NCBI GenBank assembly: GCA_015179125.1
Contig: WHVA01000396.1
Location: forward strand, 1-64,000
From: Gautieria morchelliformis
Taxonomy: Eukaryota > Basidiomycota > Agaricomycetes > Gomphales > Gomphaceae
DNA length: 64,000 nt
Direction: 5' to 3'
Shown: in pieces, positions 32,529-44,457 of the stretch
Layout: each line of letters starts with the position of its first letter
How positions within the stretch are numbered: the first letter of the stretch is position 1
Made by a program: the position numbers and the translations under genes
Notes under the pieces: model-generated
The model's input: the letters and a program-made list of their open reading frames with translations, nothing else
What the model was told of the DNA's origin: nothing
Database searches by the model: none

Positions 32529-33820
32529 GTTGTACCTAGCTTTGGCGAAGACGGACGGTGGGTGAGAAACACGAGCAGAGTTGACAAGTCCCCCCGTGTC
32601 TCTATATAGTTTCGTGCTGGGAATGGAAGGCAACATCTTACCACACATGATCAGTTGGTATGAGGCTAGAGAAGCGACCCCTCCTGTCGAGGAAGTAGTG
32701 GGCCGAATGGCACTCAAGATGAAGACTCTCTGGATAGAATCGTCCCCACGGCTTGCGGAGCGCTCCTGGAAATTCGGAGGGACTAGTAAAGATAGCCTTG
32801 TAATGGCAATGAGGTTTTTCTAGAAGACGTCACCGCGTCGATTCGATTTGGTAGCAAAATACGCCCTGTTCGACGCAACCTACTGTTTCCATCTGGCGTG
32901 CGATAGTCATTCTTCAACTCGCATAGTGGGAGCTATTACTCACTGCTCGTGTCCACCCACAGACAAGAATGTCACGGGGTCTTCTAGCGGTAATGCTTAC
33001 TGCAATATCGAAGCATCATCTAATTATAAGCCGAAGGGCAATCACGAGACACTGTGTATGCGCAGCTCTCGATTTGTGTGTTCACGTTAGTGTTGCGTTG
33101 TAAGGCGTGGAGCAGACTCACAGGCTTTCTCCACTAATACGGCGATAATTTCCATGCTGTCTGCATCTCTGAAGAGCTTAGTTGATGCATAACCTTTGTT
33201 CTCCCGGAGCATCTTTAATCAACGTGAATATTGATTTTGGACTCGGCTGATGTCCAGATCCACAAAATTAGTCTGACAGACAGACAGACTCAGTGAACCC
33301 AAGTGTTCCTCTTGCTCTGGTGACAGCATTGAATAGATAGTCAAGCACGAAACAATATGTCCATCTGCCCGAGTACTGTGTAAGTGAGATACATGGTCGT
33401 CCTCCTGGCCCGCGAGTGGGCTGAGGCAGTCAGGACAATTTTTCACCCTGCAAGGAGGTCCGACTGTTCAAAGTTGAGACCAGTGAGCCTGAGCGAGAGA
33501 ATCCCAAGCCAATGGTGAGAGGACGAGCAGCAGGGGCAGTGTCGGAAAGAGCATAAAGCTTTTGTCCAGGAACGCTCCATACTTATTTTTATGCTCCTTC
33601 GTCCAACAGGTCCATGGTCATTTTCCCAGCAGCGTCAAAGTTCTAAATGAACCGAACGAGCCGCTAAGAACAGCACTTTTAAATTTTGTAAACTCCGACT
33701 TGCGTCTCCAACCCTTTGGGTGCTTTACTCGTCTCGGTCACGCCTTGTAATTCGAACATGCCCGCAGGTTGATTTCGATTGCGACGTCCGCGATGTCACC
33801 CTCTATACATGGTTCGCATT
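32529..33820. other. No gene recognised between oxygenase copy 1 and the kinase remnant
   Basis: Short frames on both strands carry no motif. The promoter of the oxygenase presumably lies at the left end. Confidence 0.35.
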
Positions 33821-35145
33821 TTGGGACTCCACCAGGTCCTGGCTGGCTGGCTGAGCAGGGTTACTTACACGCTCTTCGAGTATGGTTATCATCGGGGGGA
33901 CAGATACCTCGGCCACGTGACACAAGTACTGGGCTCCTAAGCTAAACGGTGTGTCCGATTCTGACGTGGAGCATCCTTTTTCAAAATCTGGGGGACTCAG
34001 AGGGTCAACCAGTGCGCGTTCCCTCAATATTCATTGGATTCAAGGAACGCATCGGTTTCGCCCAAGATTCATGGCAGCGTCATGTTGCATTGAGGTTGAC
34101 CAAGAAGACCTCCGATGAGTATAAAATTTTGCGATTCTTGAATAAGGAATGTATCGGCCTGTCTCTGGAAAGTTTCGAGGGTGTTTTACCCCATTTAGAC
34201 CTCTTGGACTTCGGAGAGCTCTTTTCAGCCCTGGTTCTCGACCATCCGTGAAGCCGTCGACTATATACGCTACTGGCTTAAGGTAATAATACTACTAAAA
34301 TCGCTTGATCCCTTTCTGCATATCCTGTCGACTTCAACAGGGCTTGAGCTTCTTGCGCAAATACCACATTGTCCACCGCGTTGGCCTGTTCCTTTCTTGC
34401 ACGGTCCGAAATGTCCCGTCTAAGTGTCTTTTGCCGGACAACAAGAGCGGCAACATTCTAGTCAATCATTTTAGGACTTCCACCGATAACCCTTCGAACG
34501 ATCTATGAAGAAAACTCCGACGTGATGGCCACTTAGTGTATGCCAACATCGACTTCGACATCTCCATGATATTCCCACCCACTGCGACACGGGAAGAATG
34601 TCGCCTTCCCAGTTACCTGGTGGACAAGACCAACCTTACGACACCAGGCAGGGCGAACTCGATTATGACCCGTGCGCGTTTGATGTAGGGTGCCTTGGCG
34701 TTCACTTCTGCAAACACTTTCAAGTCCGTTTCCATTCGCTGTGCTGTCCTAGGTAGTGACTAATCTAGGTGCTCTGCCACAGCATTTCACCCGCATTGTT
34801 CCAACGTTTGCTCCGCTAATGGATCGAATGACGACGCGTGATATCAGTCGCCGATTTACAGCTAGTCAAGCCCTCGAGTTCTTGGAAAGATTCGCCTCCG
34901 AGTTGACTCAAGAGCAACTGGAGTTCCCTGCGCTACCTAGGGACCCCAGCTATCCTCCATATGAATCTTATGATCGTTGGACAGGTCTTTCAGACACATT
35001 TATCAAGGATTGGGGTCATTTCCGTGAACCGAAGTTGACATTTCAGTTCAGACTTCTTCGCCGAATCTGTGATTATGAATGGGCTACAAGTTGGTGCAGT
35101 GGGTTAGACAAATTATTAGGTTTTGGAAGAATCATTCCTTTTTAG
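33820..35145 (+). pseudogene. Decayed fungal protein kinase-like gene
   Basis: Plus-strand pieces follow the plan of agaricomycete kinase-like proteins. They include an N-terminal GYTLFEYGYHRGDRY-like stretch (about 33865), DEYKILRFLNKECIGL (about 34110), and the catalytic-loop region LSFLRKYHIVHR with DNKSGNILVNHF split by a gap. NIDFDISMIFPPTATREE and ELDYDPCAFDVGCLGVHFC (about 34640-34720) come next, then PLMDRMTTRDISRRFTASQA leading to the stop at 35145. Frames change between pieces and internal stops occur, so a full coding frame cannot be built. The conserved HRD-type aspartate falls in a broken segment. Confidence 0.55.
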
Positions 35146-36082
35146 TGACCGTCCGACCGAGGGGATACTGTTTGTTCAGGCGCGGATCTCCTCGAGTCTC
35201 TTAGAGATTGTCTCGTGCCTCAGGATGCCACTGGTAATCACGGCTGCAGCGAAAGTGAGGCCGACGGCTCTCACATGTATGTTGTCTCTTCGCAGATTAT
35301 TCTTCTGACGTCTCGCCAGACAACGGCGCAACCTCTTGAGCTGCCCGCAGTGGCGCGGGATAGTCTACTATGTCTCTGGTTACGCCATCCTCAAGCGCCA
35401 TCTCCTCAGGCCGGCTACTGTCAGTCCCAGCCACTCTTCTGACCCTCCATCCAGCGTCCACGCATCCTCGTCAACCTCGACTACCTCCCGACCTGCTTCG
35501 CCACGGCCATTGTCCCGTCCTACCCCGACTTCCTCCTCGCAGTGGGTGGCACCCACTTACAGCTCCATCTCTCCCTCCATTCCCTCTAGCACCCCGCCAC
35601 GGCCGCCCCGCACACCCGCACCTAGCCCCTCAAGCGTTTGCGCCCCCAGCGCGACATCGTGAACTACATGTTCTTCTCCCGGAAGAGCTCACGGACACCC
35701 GTGCACCGCGCCGCAAAACATCTCCAAGCGGCTGTCCCACTGATCGCGTGGCAGCAGACCCTGCCCCCTCGACATGCCTGAGTAGAGCCGTAACGTTCGT
35801 GGGATTGACAACGCAAACTTCAACCTTATCTTCGAGCACTTCGTAAGCCTTAGTCTTCATGTCTTCCTGGTTAGGCTTCAAATAAGAACAGGTCATTTAA
35901 AGTCCAGCAGATTTGTATATGCATTTACATGGATACTCAAGGAGTGGCGAGACCTGCCGCTTTCCATCTCGTAGGTTGTATGACTCGCCAGGAACCTCTC
36001 ACCAGTAGCTTCTGGCTCAAACCATGACTGGGAACTAGCACTAAGTACTGCCCGGCTCTTGACGATGATTAGTTGCAGGGTA
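35146..36082. other. Unassigned; Pro/Ser-rich open frame at 35336-35662
   Basis: The open frame encodes Ser/Thr/Pro low-complexity sequence without a recognisable domain, and its reverse frames are open too. I do not count it as a gene. Confidence 0.3.
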
Positions 36083-36250
36083 CCTACAAGCTCATCACCA
36101 AATTTGCACTGCTATGTCCCCGGCGATTTCCCAGATAATGCGTTTAGTGACTTCGAAGTATTGCATATTGGGTTCTGTCGATTCGGTAAGTACCATGGTG
36201 TCCCTCGAGTATTCTCATGGTCATTCCTTAATTCGTTGCGGTAGCCTTTG
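36083..36250 (+). pseudogene. Truncated remnant of the DUF6533 gene's first exon
   Basis: AAGCTCATCACCAAATTTGC...TAGTGACTTCGAAGTATTGC parallels 28930-29035 in front of the intact DUF6533 gene, and the first intron's end (AATTCGTTGC) follows near 36231. The rest of the gene is missing and oxygenase copy 2 follows directly. This shows that the DUF6533-oxygenase pair was duplicated together and one membrane-protein copy was then lost. Confidence 0.55.
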
Positions 36251-36474
36251 CACGATCAGCTTCTTTTAATCTTCCCTTTTCTTTCTTTCTTTCTTCTTTT
36301 TAAGTTCCGGCTTTGTCCCTCGAGACCCATGTGACGTGGTAGGCTCCACGCAGGCCACGGAACCCTCCTTGTTGCAAGAGCTTATCAACAGTAATGTACA
36401 CACGATAGGGCAGGGTCCCTTTCCTCTGTCCAAGTAATACCACCAATCAGTGCTAGTCGTGGAAACGGTCTACT

Positions 36475-38015
36475 TCACAGATAGTGCTTTACAAGGACAC
36501 CAGCGACAACCTCTTCTTCCGTTCCATCCTGTTTACCCTTCTTGAGTTCACTCTGCCCGTAGGCAGCCACCCGCGCCTTCCGATATTCACCGGACGTCGG
36601 AGGCATGAATGCATCGCCCTTGAATCGTTCGCTGACACCGACACGCTGCAAGACAGGTGAGTCCATCACAGGACTCAATCTCACGTTGTCATCCGCGAAA
36701 GCAAAGTAGAAGGCACCAAGCCTGGTGTATCCACGTTGATCCGGAGGCGGCTGGACAACGCGGTGAATGGTGGCCTTGTAATAACCCCCCGAGAGAAATT
36801 CCAAACAGTCACCAGCATTGATGACCTGCAAAATGGTGAGCTCGCAATCGTACGAGGGAAGAGGGACATACGAGCGCATTCTCGATGTGTTTGATCCAAC
36901 GCCATTTTCCATCAGGGGATTTGATTTGCAATCCCGAGACAGGCTGGCTCCACAAGATGGTAAGGCTTCCGACATCTGGACGATAATGGGCCATAGGAAA
37001 TAAACGGATAGCTGCATTTTCTAACCTGTGTGTCCCTTAAGCCACAGATTTTTAGTTTTATTTTCATCCTCCTCTGTGCGCGGGTAGCTGGGTGACAGTA
37101 GAAAACATAATTGCCTAGAAAGGAAATATCGACTCACTATTTCATCAAACGAACCCAAGTATCATTTTCCGCATCGAAACCGTGATTATCAACAAAGATG
37201 TCCTCAGGAAGCTCCAGACCGAGCGCAACCAGCCTGATAGAGTAGAAATAGGTTGAAGTGCCATATATGAGAGGAAGAGAAGCACGGACCTAAGAATAGG
37301 GTGGAGCACATTGAAATGGTTGTGTCGTGCGAATGCTGAAATTTCAGGAAGAAACGGGCGCAGAGCCTCGGGGTGTGCACGCTTCGTAACATCACGATGG
37401 ACTGGAAGACGAGTCACAACTCGGTGTGAAGACGACAACCAAGAATATAAATATATACCGTTGTAATTTTCTATCTGATCTCTCACACCGTTATCGACAT
37501 GCTGGATAGCACCATTAGTATTAACCAATGTGAGCTTATGCACTATTGCGAGGATACGAACCCAGTAAGAACGAAGTTTGTAGCCTTGATATGATCCCGT
37601 CTGTTTCATTTGACCGAGGTACTGTTCCTTCTCTGTCTGGCTCACTTGCTCGAAGGGAATATCGGCGATGTCGAACATTCGCGTCGTCTACGTATTGCAT
37701 GTGATCAGCTTTTATTTGAACCTCCGTGTGCACACTCAGATGCACCTGTTCCGGTGTGTAACCGTGGTTCACGACGTAGAAGAATCCAGCGGTAGACAGC
37801 GCATCTCGCACTTGGACGGAGAGCTGTGCGCGACCCTCGGGGGTAGCAGCCTTTGAAATGTCAATGATTGCGAGGTCAGCCCATTCCACTGTAATACTGC
37901 ATCAGTCTTGAAGCTAGGAGGATGTCATAGTCTATGTCAATCCTTGCTCACAATCGTAGCTGGTAAATGGAGGGGCAATGTAGTGGGGTGCACTGGGAAA
38001 GGTAGTTGCAGGCAT
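36475..38015 (-). CDS. 2-oxoglutarate/Fe(II) dioxygenase, copy 2
   Basis: This is a paralogue of 30983-32528 with the same nine-exon layout and very similar exons and introns. The start is ATG 38015 (rc of CAT 38013-38015). The first intron ends at TTACAG before TGGAATGG, as in copy 1. The iron ligands are kept: H-x-D (GHTDVGSLTILW, Val replacing Phe), the distal His (KATIHRVVQPP) and Arg in TRLGAFYF. No stop or frameshift was seen. It differs from copy 1 mainly at the N-terminus (MPATTFPSAPHYIAPP) and by scattered substitutions. Activity and substrate are unknown; divergence around the first 25 residues may reflect relaxed constraint. Confidence 0.8.
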
Positions 38016-38351
38016 GATGTTGGATGCAAGTGTCACGCAGCAAGCCCAGGTCTGCTGGTTTATATATTCCGCCGGTTCCTCTATAGTATATTACTATTAC
38101 ACGTTCTGGATTCGCAGCCATTCAGGCACTGCACGTTTTCAGAAACCGATGGTTTTGGCAATGGCCCTCGGCTTGCGGCCCGATAACCAGCTATGTCGTT
38201 CGAATGAGTGGCAGATCTAGGGTTGAGAGAATTCTTGTGGTGGCTAGTCTAATTCATTTGCCTGCGCTGCGTGGTTGTTCATGTTAACAAAATAATGCGT
38301 TCGTAAGTTAAGGGTGCTTACGTATTCCCGGACTCAAAAAATGAAGAGTTT
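38016..38351. other. Upstream region of oxygenase copy 2; nothing else seen
   Basis: It presumably holds the oxygenase promoter. A T-run complementary to 38334-38340 lies just past the tRNA 3' end and can serve as its RNA polymerase III terminator. Confidence 0.35.
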
Positions 38352-38440
38352 AGCCTCACGCGGGGGTCGAACCCGCAACCTTGAGATGACAACTTAGCAG
38401 CTGTAAGAGTCTCACGCTCTACCGATTGAGCTAGCAAGGC
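38352..38440 (-). tRNA. tRNA-Lys (CUU) with a 16-nt intron
   Basis: On the minus strand the acceptor stem GCCTTGC pairs with GTGAGGC. The D arm is TAGCTCAATCGGTAGAGC, the anticodon stem TGAGA/TCTCA and the T arm GCGGGTTCGACCCCCGC. The anticodon loop reads C-T-C-T-T-A, then a 16-nt intron CAGCTGCTAAGTTGTC after position 37, then A38. The anticodon CTT specifies lysine. Internal A and B boxes are present, and a run of six T follows the gene. Confidence 0.9.
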
Positions 38441-38726
38441 GACGAAACAATGCGACGCCCGTACACTTATGACTACATTACAGGACCGGAAGTGATGAGG
38501 ATTGACCTATAGCCATCCTTTGGAAGTCCATACCGGAGCTTCTATGCAATGTGTCCTGAGCAGCTAAGCACCTTTACTAAAATATTCTGAAAGAACTTGA
38601 TAGCCAGGGGTTGACAGCTAGCTGTCGCATTCAGCAGACCGATTGCAACTTTATTCTTTCGATTTTTATACCTATGGTCACTTATATTTGCCCCGTTTCC
38701 TAAGCTAACAGTACAAACGGGTATTC
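38441..38726. other. No feature recognised
   Basis: Unique sequence between the tRNA and the start of duplicated block A. Confidence 0.3.
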
Positions 38727-39420
38727 TGCTCGAACGGCTAGCTAGTGCAACGATCGATAGTGTTGCGTTATGACCGGGTCAGTACCTCTTTTGTGAAGAT
38801 CATGGACGCAAGTGAAGGCCCAAGGCCAGGTACCCCACGAGGACAGCACCCTCGCAAAACACCGAATACACTCATCTTCATGGACCCACGGCTCCATTTG
38901 AACAGGGCATCCCTGAAGAATGGTATGCCCTTGGTCCTTCCGACGGGCCACGGCAAGCAGAGACAGAGGAGATGCGCAGACGCAGGGTAAGATTACGAGT
39001 CGTGGCAAGACTCATAATCCACGAATACACGTACCTAGCAGCCCGATTATACACCAGGTACTTACAAACGATGCATACAACGTCCGCTCCATTACACGTT
39101 CCTGCACATAGGTAGACTCAACGAGCCCAGGTCCCGGGCTGAAGATCGCATGCATCATACCTGTACGTACCCACAAGAAAACGTGTGCAAAACATGAAAT
39201 AGCGAGCGTGAGCCAATGCCGTAGGGTGTTCGAAACATCGCGTGCCCAGATATTGTCCGTGGGACGTCCAGGTCAGTCCGTATGTCGAAACTTGACGCCA
39301 TGTCGAGCGACTCCTGTTGCGTGCGTCAGATGCGATTAGATGCGATTTGCATGAGGGACGCGGCGTGGAATACTCACTCGATATTGCCGAGCGAGAACCG
39401 CGCGCGTCGCACCTGTATAT

Positions 39421-39565
39421 TGTTGCAGCGACGTTGTCACATGACGCGATCAACCGCTTAGTCAGACATCGTGCTGTACAGTACCCTAAGTTCGGAGTGT
39501 AGAAGCCTTACTTGCTTCTTCCTCCGAACTCAGATCGGAGTAATATACCTGTACTGCGTTTAACA
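39421..39565 (+). repeat. 5' LTR of the copia element
   Basis: 145 bp, TGTTGCAGCG to GTTTAACA. Followed immediately by the tRNA-Met half-molecule primer site. Confidence 0.85.
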
Positions 39566-39609
39566 GGTTATGGGCCCCGTGCTCTAAATCGAAGAAGAAG
39601 TCGCAAACC

Positions 39610-42600
39610 ATGTCAGATTCAGAAACCGAGCACCGCACTAGCAGCGTAAGACTCACGAGTTCCAACTACAATGTATGGGCTATCACACTGCAAGGAAAAC
39701 TCATGACCGTAAACGCGTGGCGAATAGTCACTGAGGAATTCAGAAGACCGACCGACGCAGTAGAAGTATCGAAATGGCTATTAAAAAGAGAGGAGGCAGC
39801 TGGAATCCTACTCAAATCTCTCTCGCCAACGCAGTACGTCCACGTCGAAGGCGCGATGGACGATCCTATTGAGATGTGGAAGAGATTGAGAGCCGCACAC
39901 AGATCACAGGTAGCGAACAGCCGCTTCCACACGATACAGAAGCTGTTGAGCATACGAAAAGACAACACGGAATCACTCACTGATTATATCACCCGCATCA
40001 ACGCGGCCACCAACGACCTCATAGCACTCACACCGAGCACGCTTACCGTCCGAAACATCGTGGATGAAGTTGGCATCCACGCTGCGATCACAGGACTCGA
40101 CCAAACGGAATACGGAGCATTCACCTCCTCCCTTCTCTTAATCAGCACCCTTGACCGCGCGACCGTATCCACAGCTTTCCGCAACGAGGACCTGAAGCAC
40201 CAGACGTCCTCGGCCTCCACAACAGCCGCCCTCGCCACAGCTCGAGGAAAGAAGTCCCCCATCCTGACGTGTACCGCGTGCAGGAAGCGGGGGCACTCAG
40301 TGGATCGCTGTTGGATCGCTCATCCGGAACTTAAACCTGCGCGATGGGGGGAGGAGAACGAGAAAAAGAGAAATGCGCACCAGGCAGTGGAAAACGGGCA
40401 AGACGGAGCGGCGCAGGAACTTGCTGGAAATGCGAGTCTGCACTCCTCATCCCTGCCCATTTCCACTAGCGATGCTAACACATGCTGGAACACAGACACG
40501 GGCGCTACAAGCCATATGACCCCACACCGACATTGGCTTCGGGACTACGAACCCTATCGCGTGCCCATCCACCTCGCAACCAATGAGATCGTGTATTCAG
40601 TTGGAAAGGGGCGCATCTTGTTTACACCCATCATAAATGGGAAGCCAGCGCAAAGTATCGTCTTGTCAGAAGTCTTACATGTACCCATGCTTCAAAATAA
40701 TCTACTCGCGGTCCTTCGCCTTACCACGCACCACGGTTTTGTCGTCAATATTATAAAAGATCGCATTTCTTTCATGCAGGATGGAAATCTGCGGTTTTGT
40801 GCGACAGTACGAAACGGAACAGGCTTCCTTGTCGGGGACACGATCCCAATCCTGGAGTTCGCCCTAACGATGCTGTGGACAGATTGTTGCTGCACAAACG
40901 GTTAGCTCACATCGGATTGGCGTGCCTGGACAAGCTCCTTGAAAACGGTATGGCAAAAGGAGTAAACGTGAGCTCGAACGATAAAATTCCCAAAATTTGC
41001 GAACCTTGTATTGCTGCAAAACAGCATCGCGACCCCTTCCCAGGGGCCAGTAACAACCGATCCTCCAAACCGCTCAACCTCATCGTATCTGACATACACG
41101 GACCTCTCCCAGTCAGGACGTCATCCAGACACAGATACTGGGTAACCTTCACAGACAGCTGCACAAGATACAGATGCGTATACCTCTTGAAAAACAAAGG
41201 GCGAGGTCTTCGACGCCTATCTATCCTACGAGGCGCTGGCGGAAAACCAACTGAACCTGAGAGTAAGGAGATTCAGAGATGACAAAGGAGGCGAATACAT
41301 TGGCAGAAAATGGGATGAACACTTCCGACGCTGGGGAATAATTCATGAGCACACAACTAAAGGCACCCCACAACAGAACGGGATCTCCGAGCGTACCAAT
41401 CGCACCCTCATCGAAGGAACGATAGCGCTCCTGCATCAAGCTCGTCTCCCAGCTTCAATGTGGGGGGATGCTCTACGACTACTAGTTCGGATAATCAATG
41501 CTACACCAACGTCCGCATTACCAGACATGACCCCATATGAGGCCTGGCATGGCCAAAAGCCAGACCTTGGGATGTTGCGCGTATTTGGCTGCACTGCCTA
41601 TGTCCACATACAGAAGGATGAGAGAAATGGACTAGAACCACGATCTCAGAAATGTATCTATCTTGGATTCGAGGATGGCTACAAAGGGTGGCGCTGCCTT
41701 GACCCTACCACAAAGCGTTATATCATATCACGCGACATCATTTTCGATGAATCGGAGTTCCCGGGCCTCTCCACCAAAGCCTCCGACTACAGCTCACTCC
41801 TACCCACACCCGCTCCATTGGAGAGAAATGTCGTCACCCTGCCAGATGCACCAGACCGAAATCCCGGAGATGATGCGCTCGCTCCCGAGCCCGATCCTGC
41901 TCCTGACCCTCCGGGGGACCACCAGCCTGACCCAACTCCAGACCCAGTCATCCCTGCTCCACCTGAACCAGACCAGGCCCTGCCTCTACCGCCAGCACCT
42001 GCACCCATCGATCAACCCCGTTGCTCGAGCAGAGCCATCTCATGGCTGGACTACCGGTGCCTTAATGACCCGTTCCTGAGACCGAGGCCACCACCTGATC
42101 ACGACGACCCGGGCCCTGAAGGGGGCGCAGCAGCCAGTGCATCAATTATTCAGGCCTTGGAATACATATACAATGAGTCTGACATTGCTAGAGCGTATAC
42201 AATCTCACCAAACGAAGTTGAACTTGCATTCAATGCCACAATAAAAGACGACCGTGTCCCAAAGACATTCGCCGAAGCAATGCAGCGCCCTGATGCACCA
42301 ATATGGAGAAGCTCAACTGACGCAGAGATCCAAGTGCTCCTGAACAACGGCACTTGGGAGTTAGTATGGCTACCACCCGGAGAGAAAGCCATAGGCTCAC
42401 GATGGGTTTTCCGAATCAAACTCAACTCTGATGGAACATTAGACAAATACAAGAGTCGCCTAGTTGCAAAGGGTTATAGGCAACGGCCAGGCATTGACTA
42501 CGACGAGGTTTTTGCTCCAACGGCACGATGGGCGGCACTACGCACCATACTAGCTCAAGGAGCGCTTCAGGGAGCGTACATTGAATCCATAGACATATCC

Positions 42601-43818
42601 AACGCTTACCTGAATGGAATACTGAGCGACAATTCCCAGATATACATGGAGCAACCAGAAGGCTACCATCAGGGGGGTGCGGACTGGGTATGCAAGCTGA
42701 AGAGGGGACTCTACGGACTGAAACAAAGTGGGAGATTGTGGTACGAGCGACTCGGGACAGCGCTGGAAGGCTTGGGATTCAAGCGCCTCCAATCAGACCC
42801 GAGAATCTACGTCTGGACAAGTGATGAGACCAAAATCATCATACCCGTATTTGTTGATGACTTGACACTGGTATCGAACTCAAAGTCAGAACTCGACCAA
42901 GTGAAGAAGGGATTGGCCAAGGTATTCAAACTGAGGGATCTAGGTGAAATAACGTCGCTGTTAGGTGTGGAGGTGGATTACAACCGCTCACAGAGAACGC
43001 TGAAGCTCACACAAAAGCAGTACATCGGAGAAATTCTCGAGAGATTCCACATGTCAGACTGCCGCCCTGTGACCACGCCGATGTCCCCAGGATTGAACCT
43101 AAATGCAACCATGGGACCATCAACGCCTGAGGAGATAGAAGAGATGTGAGGCCTACCTTATTTGAATGCAGTCGGAGCGTTGAACTATTTGGCCATCGCG
43201 ACCCGCCCCGACATTGCCTACGCCATCGGATGCCTCGCACAGTTCAACTCGAATCCGGGCCCAGCTCACTGGGCAGCAGTAAAACATCTCCTTCGTTATC
43301 TAAAAGGGACCACTGATTTGGCACTCACTTTTGCGCCAAACAACTCTACCGAAGCGTTCCAGACATGGACAGACGCCGATCATGGAGGAAACCCGGATAA
43401 CGGACAGTCGACCTCAGGATTCCTCGCTAAAATCGGAACCGGAGCTGTCAGTTGGGCCAGCAAACTACAGAACATCGTTACTCTATCCACGACGGAAGCC
43501 GAGTTCGTAGCAGCGGCATTAACTGGAACCGAGATCGTCTGGCTGTGCACTTTATTGGATGAGCTCGGCTCAACAATAAATAAACCGTCTCACCTCTGTA
43601 TCGACAACCACTCCCCTCTATCTGTTGCCAAGAATCCGGAGCATCACGGACGAATGAAGCACCTCGATCTACGGTACTTCTGGCTGCGGGAGAAAGTTGC
43701 GCATAAAATCATCCAAATGGATTACGTACCTACAAAGGACATGCCGGCGGACCTATTAACGAAGGCCTTGCCTCGCGAATCAGTGGAACGGCATCGCCGA
43801 GCCATGGGACTATTCTAG
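39610..43818 (+). pseudogene. gag-pol: Copia Gag-Pol polyprotein with two frameshifts and one stop
   Basis: Domains run in copia order. Gag is at 39610-40250, with a zinc knuckle CTACRKRGHSVDRC. Protease has NTDTGATSHM (about 40490). The GAG-pre-integrase/HHCC zinc finger has HKRLAHIG and CEPCIAAKQH. Integrase has aspartates in IVSDIHGP and FRDDKGGEY, and the glutamate in QQNGISERTNR. Reverse transcriptase has YLNGILSD, GLYGLKQSGRLWY and the catalytic FVDD in place of the usual YVDD. RNase H has TDADHGG, STTEAEFVA and CIDNHSPL. The frame changes near 40850 and near 41188 (an extra G in GGGCGAGG), and a TGA lies at 43147-43149. The protein is otherwise well kept, so inactivation is recent. Confidence 0.85.
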
Positions 43819-43844
43819 GGTGGATTGCCCGCGTCAGGGGGGTG

Positions 43845-44037
43845 TGTTGCAGCGACGTTGTCACATGACGCGATCAACCGCTTAGTCAGACATAGTACCC
43901 TGAGTTCGGAGTAGAAGCCTTACTTGCTTCTTCCTCCGAACTCAGGTAAGTAGCTAGTCCCCTAGCGTAACATCAACACTTACTTGCTTCTTCCTCCGAA
44001 CTCAGATCGGAGTAATATACCTGTACTGCGTTTAACA
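43845..44037 (+). repeat. 3' LTR of the copia element
   Basis: 193 bp. Matches the 5' LTR apart from a 14-bp deletion after AGACAT and an internal duplication of the CTTACTTGCTTCTTCCTCCG segment. Confidence 0.85.
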
Positions 44038-44042
44038 TATAT

Positions 44043-44457
44043 CGCTCAATGAGTAGGCTCCACGCGGCGGATAGCCTGGCGTACGGAATACATTCATATA
44101 TATGCTCCCCGACATAGGGCTGTGAGGTGAGATAGGTTTCGCGAGTGTGAACTCTACGCATTCGTACGCATCCTCGGTGTCTAGCTGTACGGAGGTAGAG
44201 CGAACATGAAACGAATCGGGATGTTCCTCTTCGGATCGCTGCGCCAGGGGGAGACTAGGGCTTGGGCCGGATGGAACTGCACGGGTAATAGGAATGGAGA
44301 CGGCATTTGCGGTGGTGAACGAGGTGGGTTAGGGGGAGTCGAAGGAGGTTGTCCGTGTCGATACATGCGATTAGACATTGGCTGCGCTGCGTCAGGCACA
44401 TGGCTGTCCACGATAGACGCTGCCACGCTGTTCTAGTACTCTGACCAACTCGACACT
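44043..44457. other. Upstream region of NACHT gene A
   Basis: Homologous to about 56060-57029. Blocks GAGATAGGTTTCGCG and CTGTACGGAGGTAGAGCGAA are conserved between copies. The small frame from 44206 is not conserved as protein and is not called. The promoter presumably lies here. Confidence 0.4.

Larger units (their letters stand above)
39421..44037 (+). mobile_element. Ty1/copia retrotransposon, 4617 bp, TSD TATAT
   Basis: LTRs are at 39421-39565 (145 bp) and 43845-44037 (193 bp), with TGTTGCAGCG...TTTAACA ends, flanked by TATAT at 39416-39420 and 44038-44042. Block B shows the empty site. The primer-binding site GGTTATGGGCCC at 39566-39577 complements the anticodon arm of initiator tRNA-Met, as in half-tRNA-primed copia elements. 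A purine tract AGGGGGGTG precedes the 3' LTR. The 3' LTR is longer because a 27-bp TTACTTGCTTCTTCCTCCGA motif is duplicated with its spacer. Confidence 0.9.

Noticed and set aside
35336-35846. Overlapping Ser/Pro-rich open frames
   Set aside because: Three frames are open at once because of composition, and no domain or splice pattern favours one.
39118-39453. Genes in the upstream parts of blocks A and B
   Set aside because: Frames are broken by indels between the two copies, so the conservation is of DNA and not of protein.
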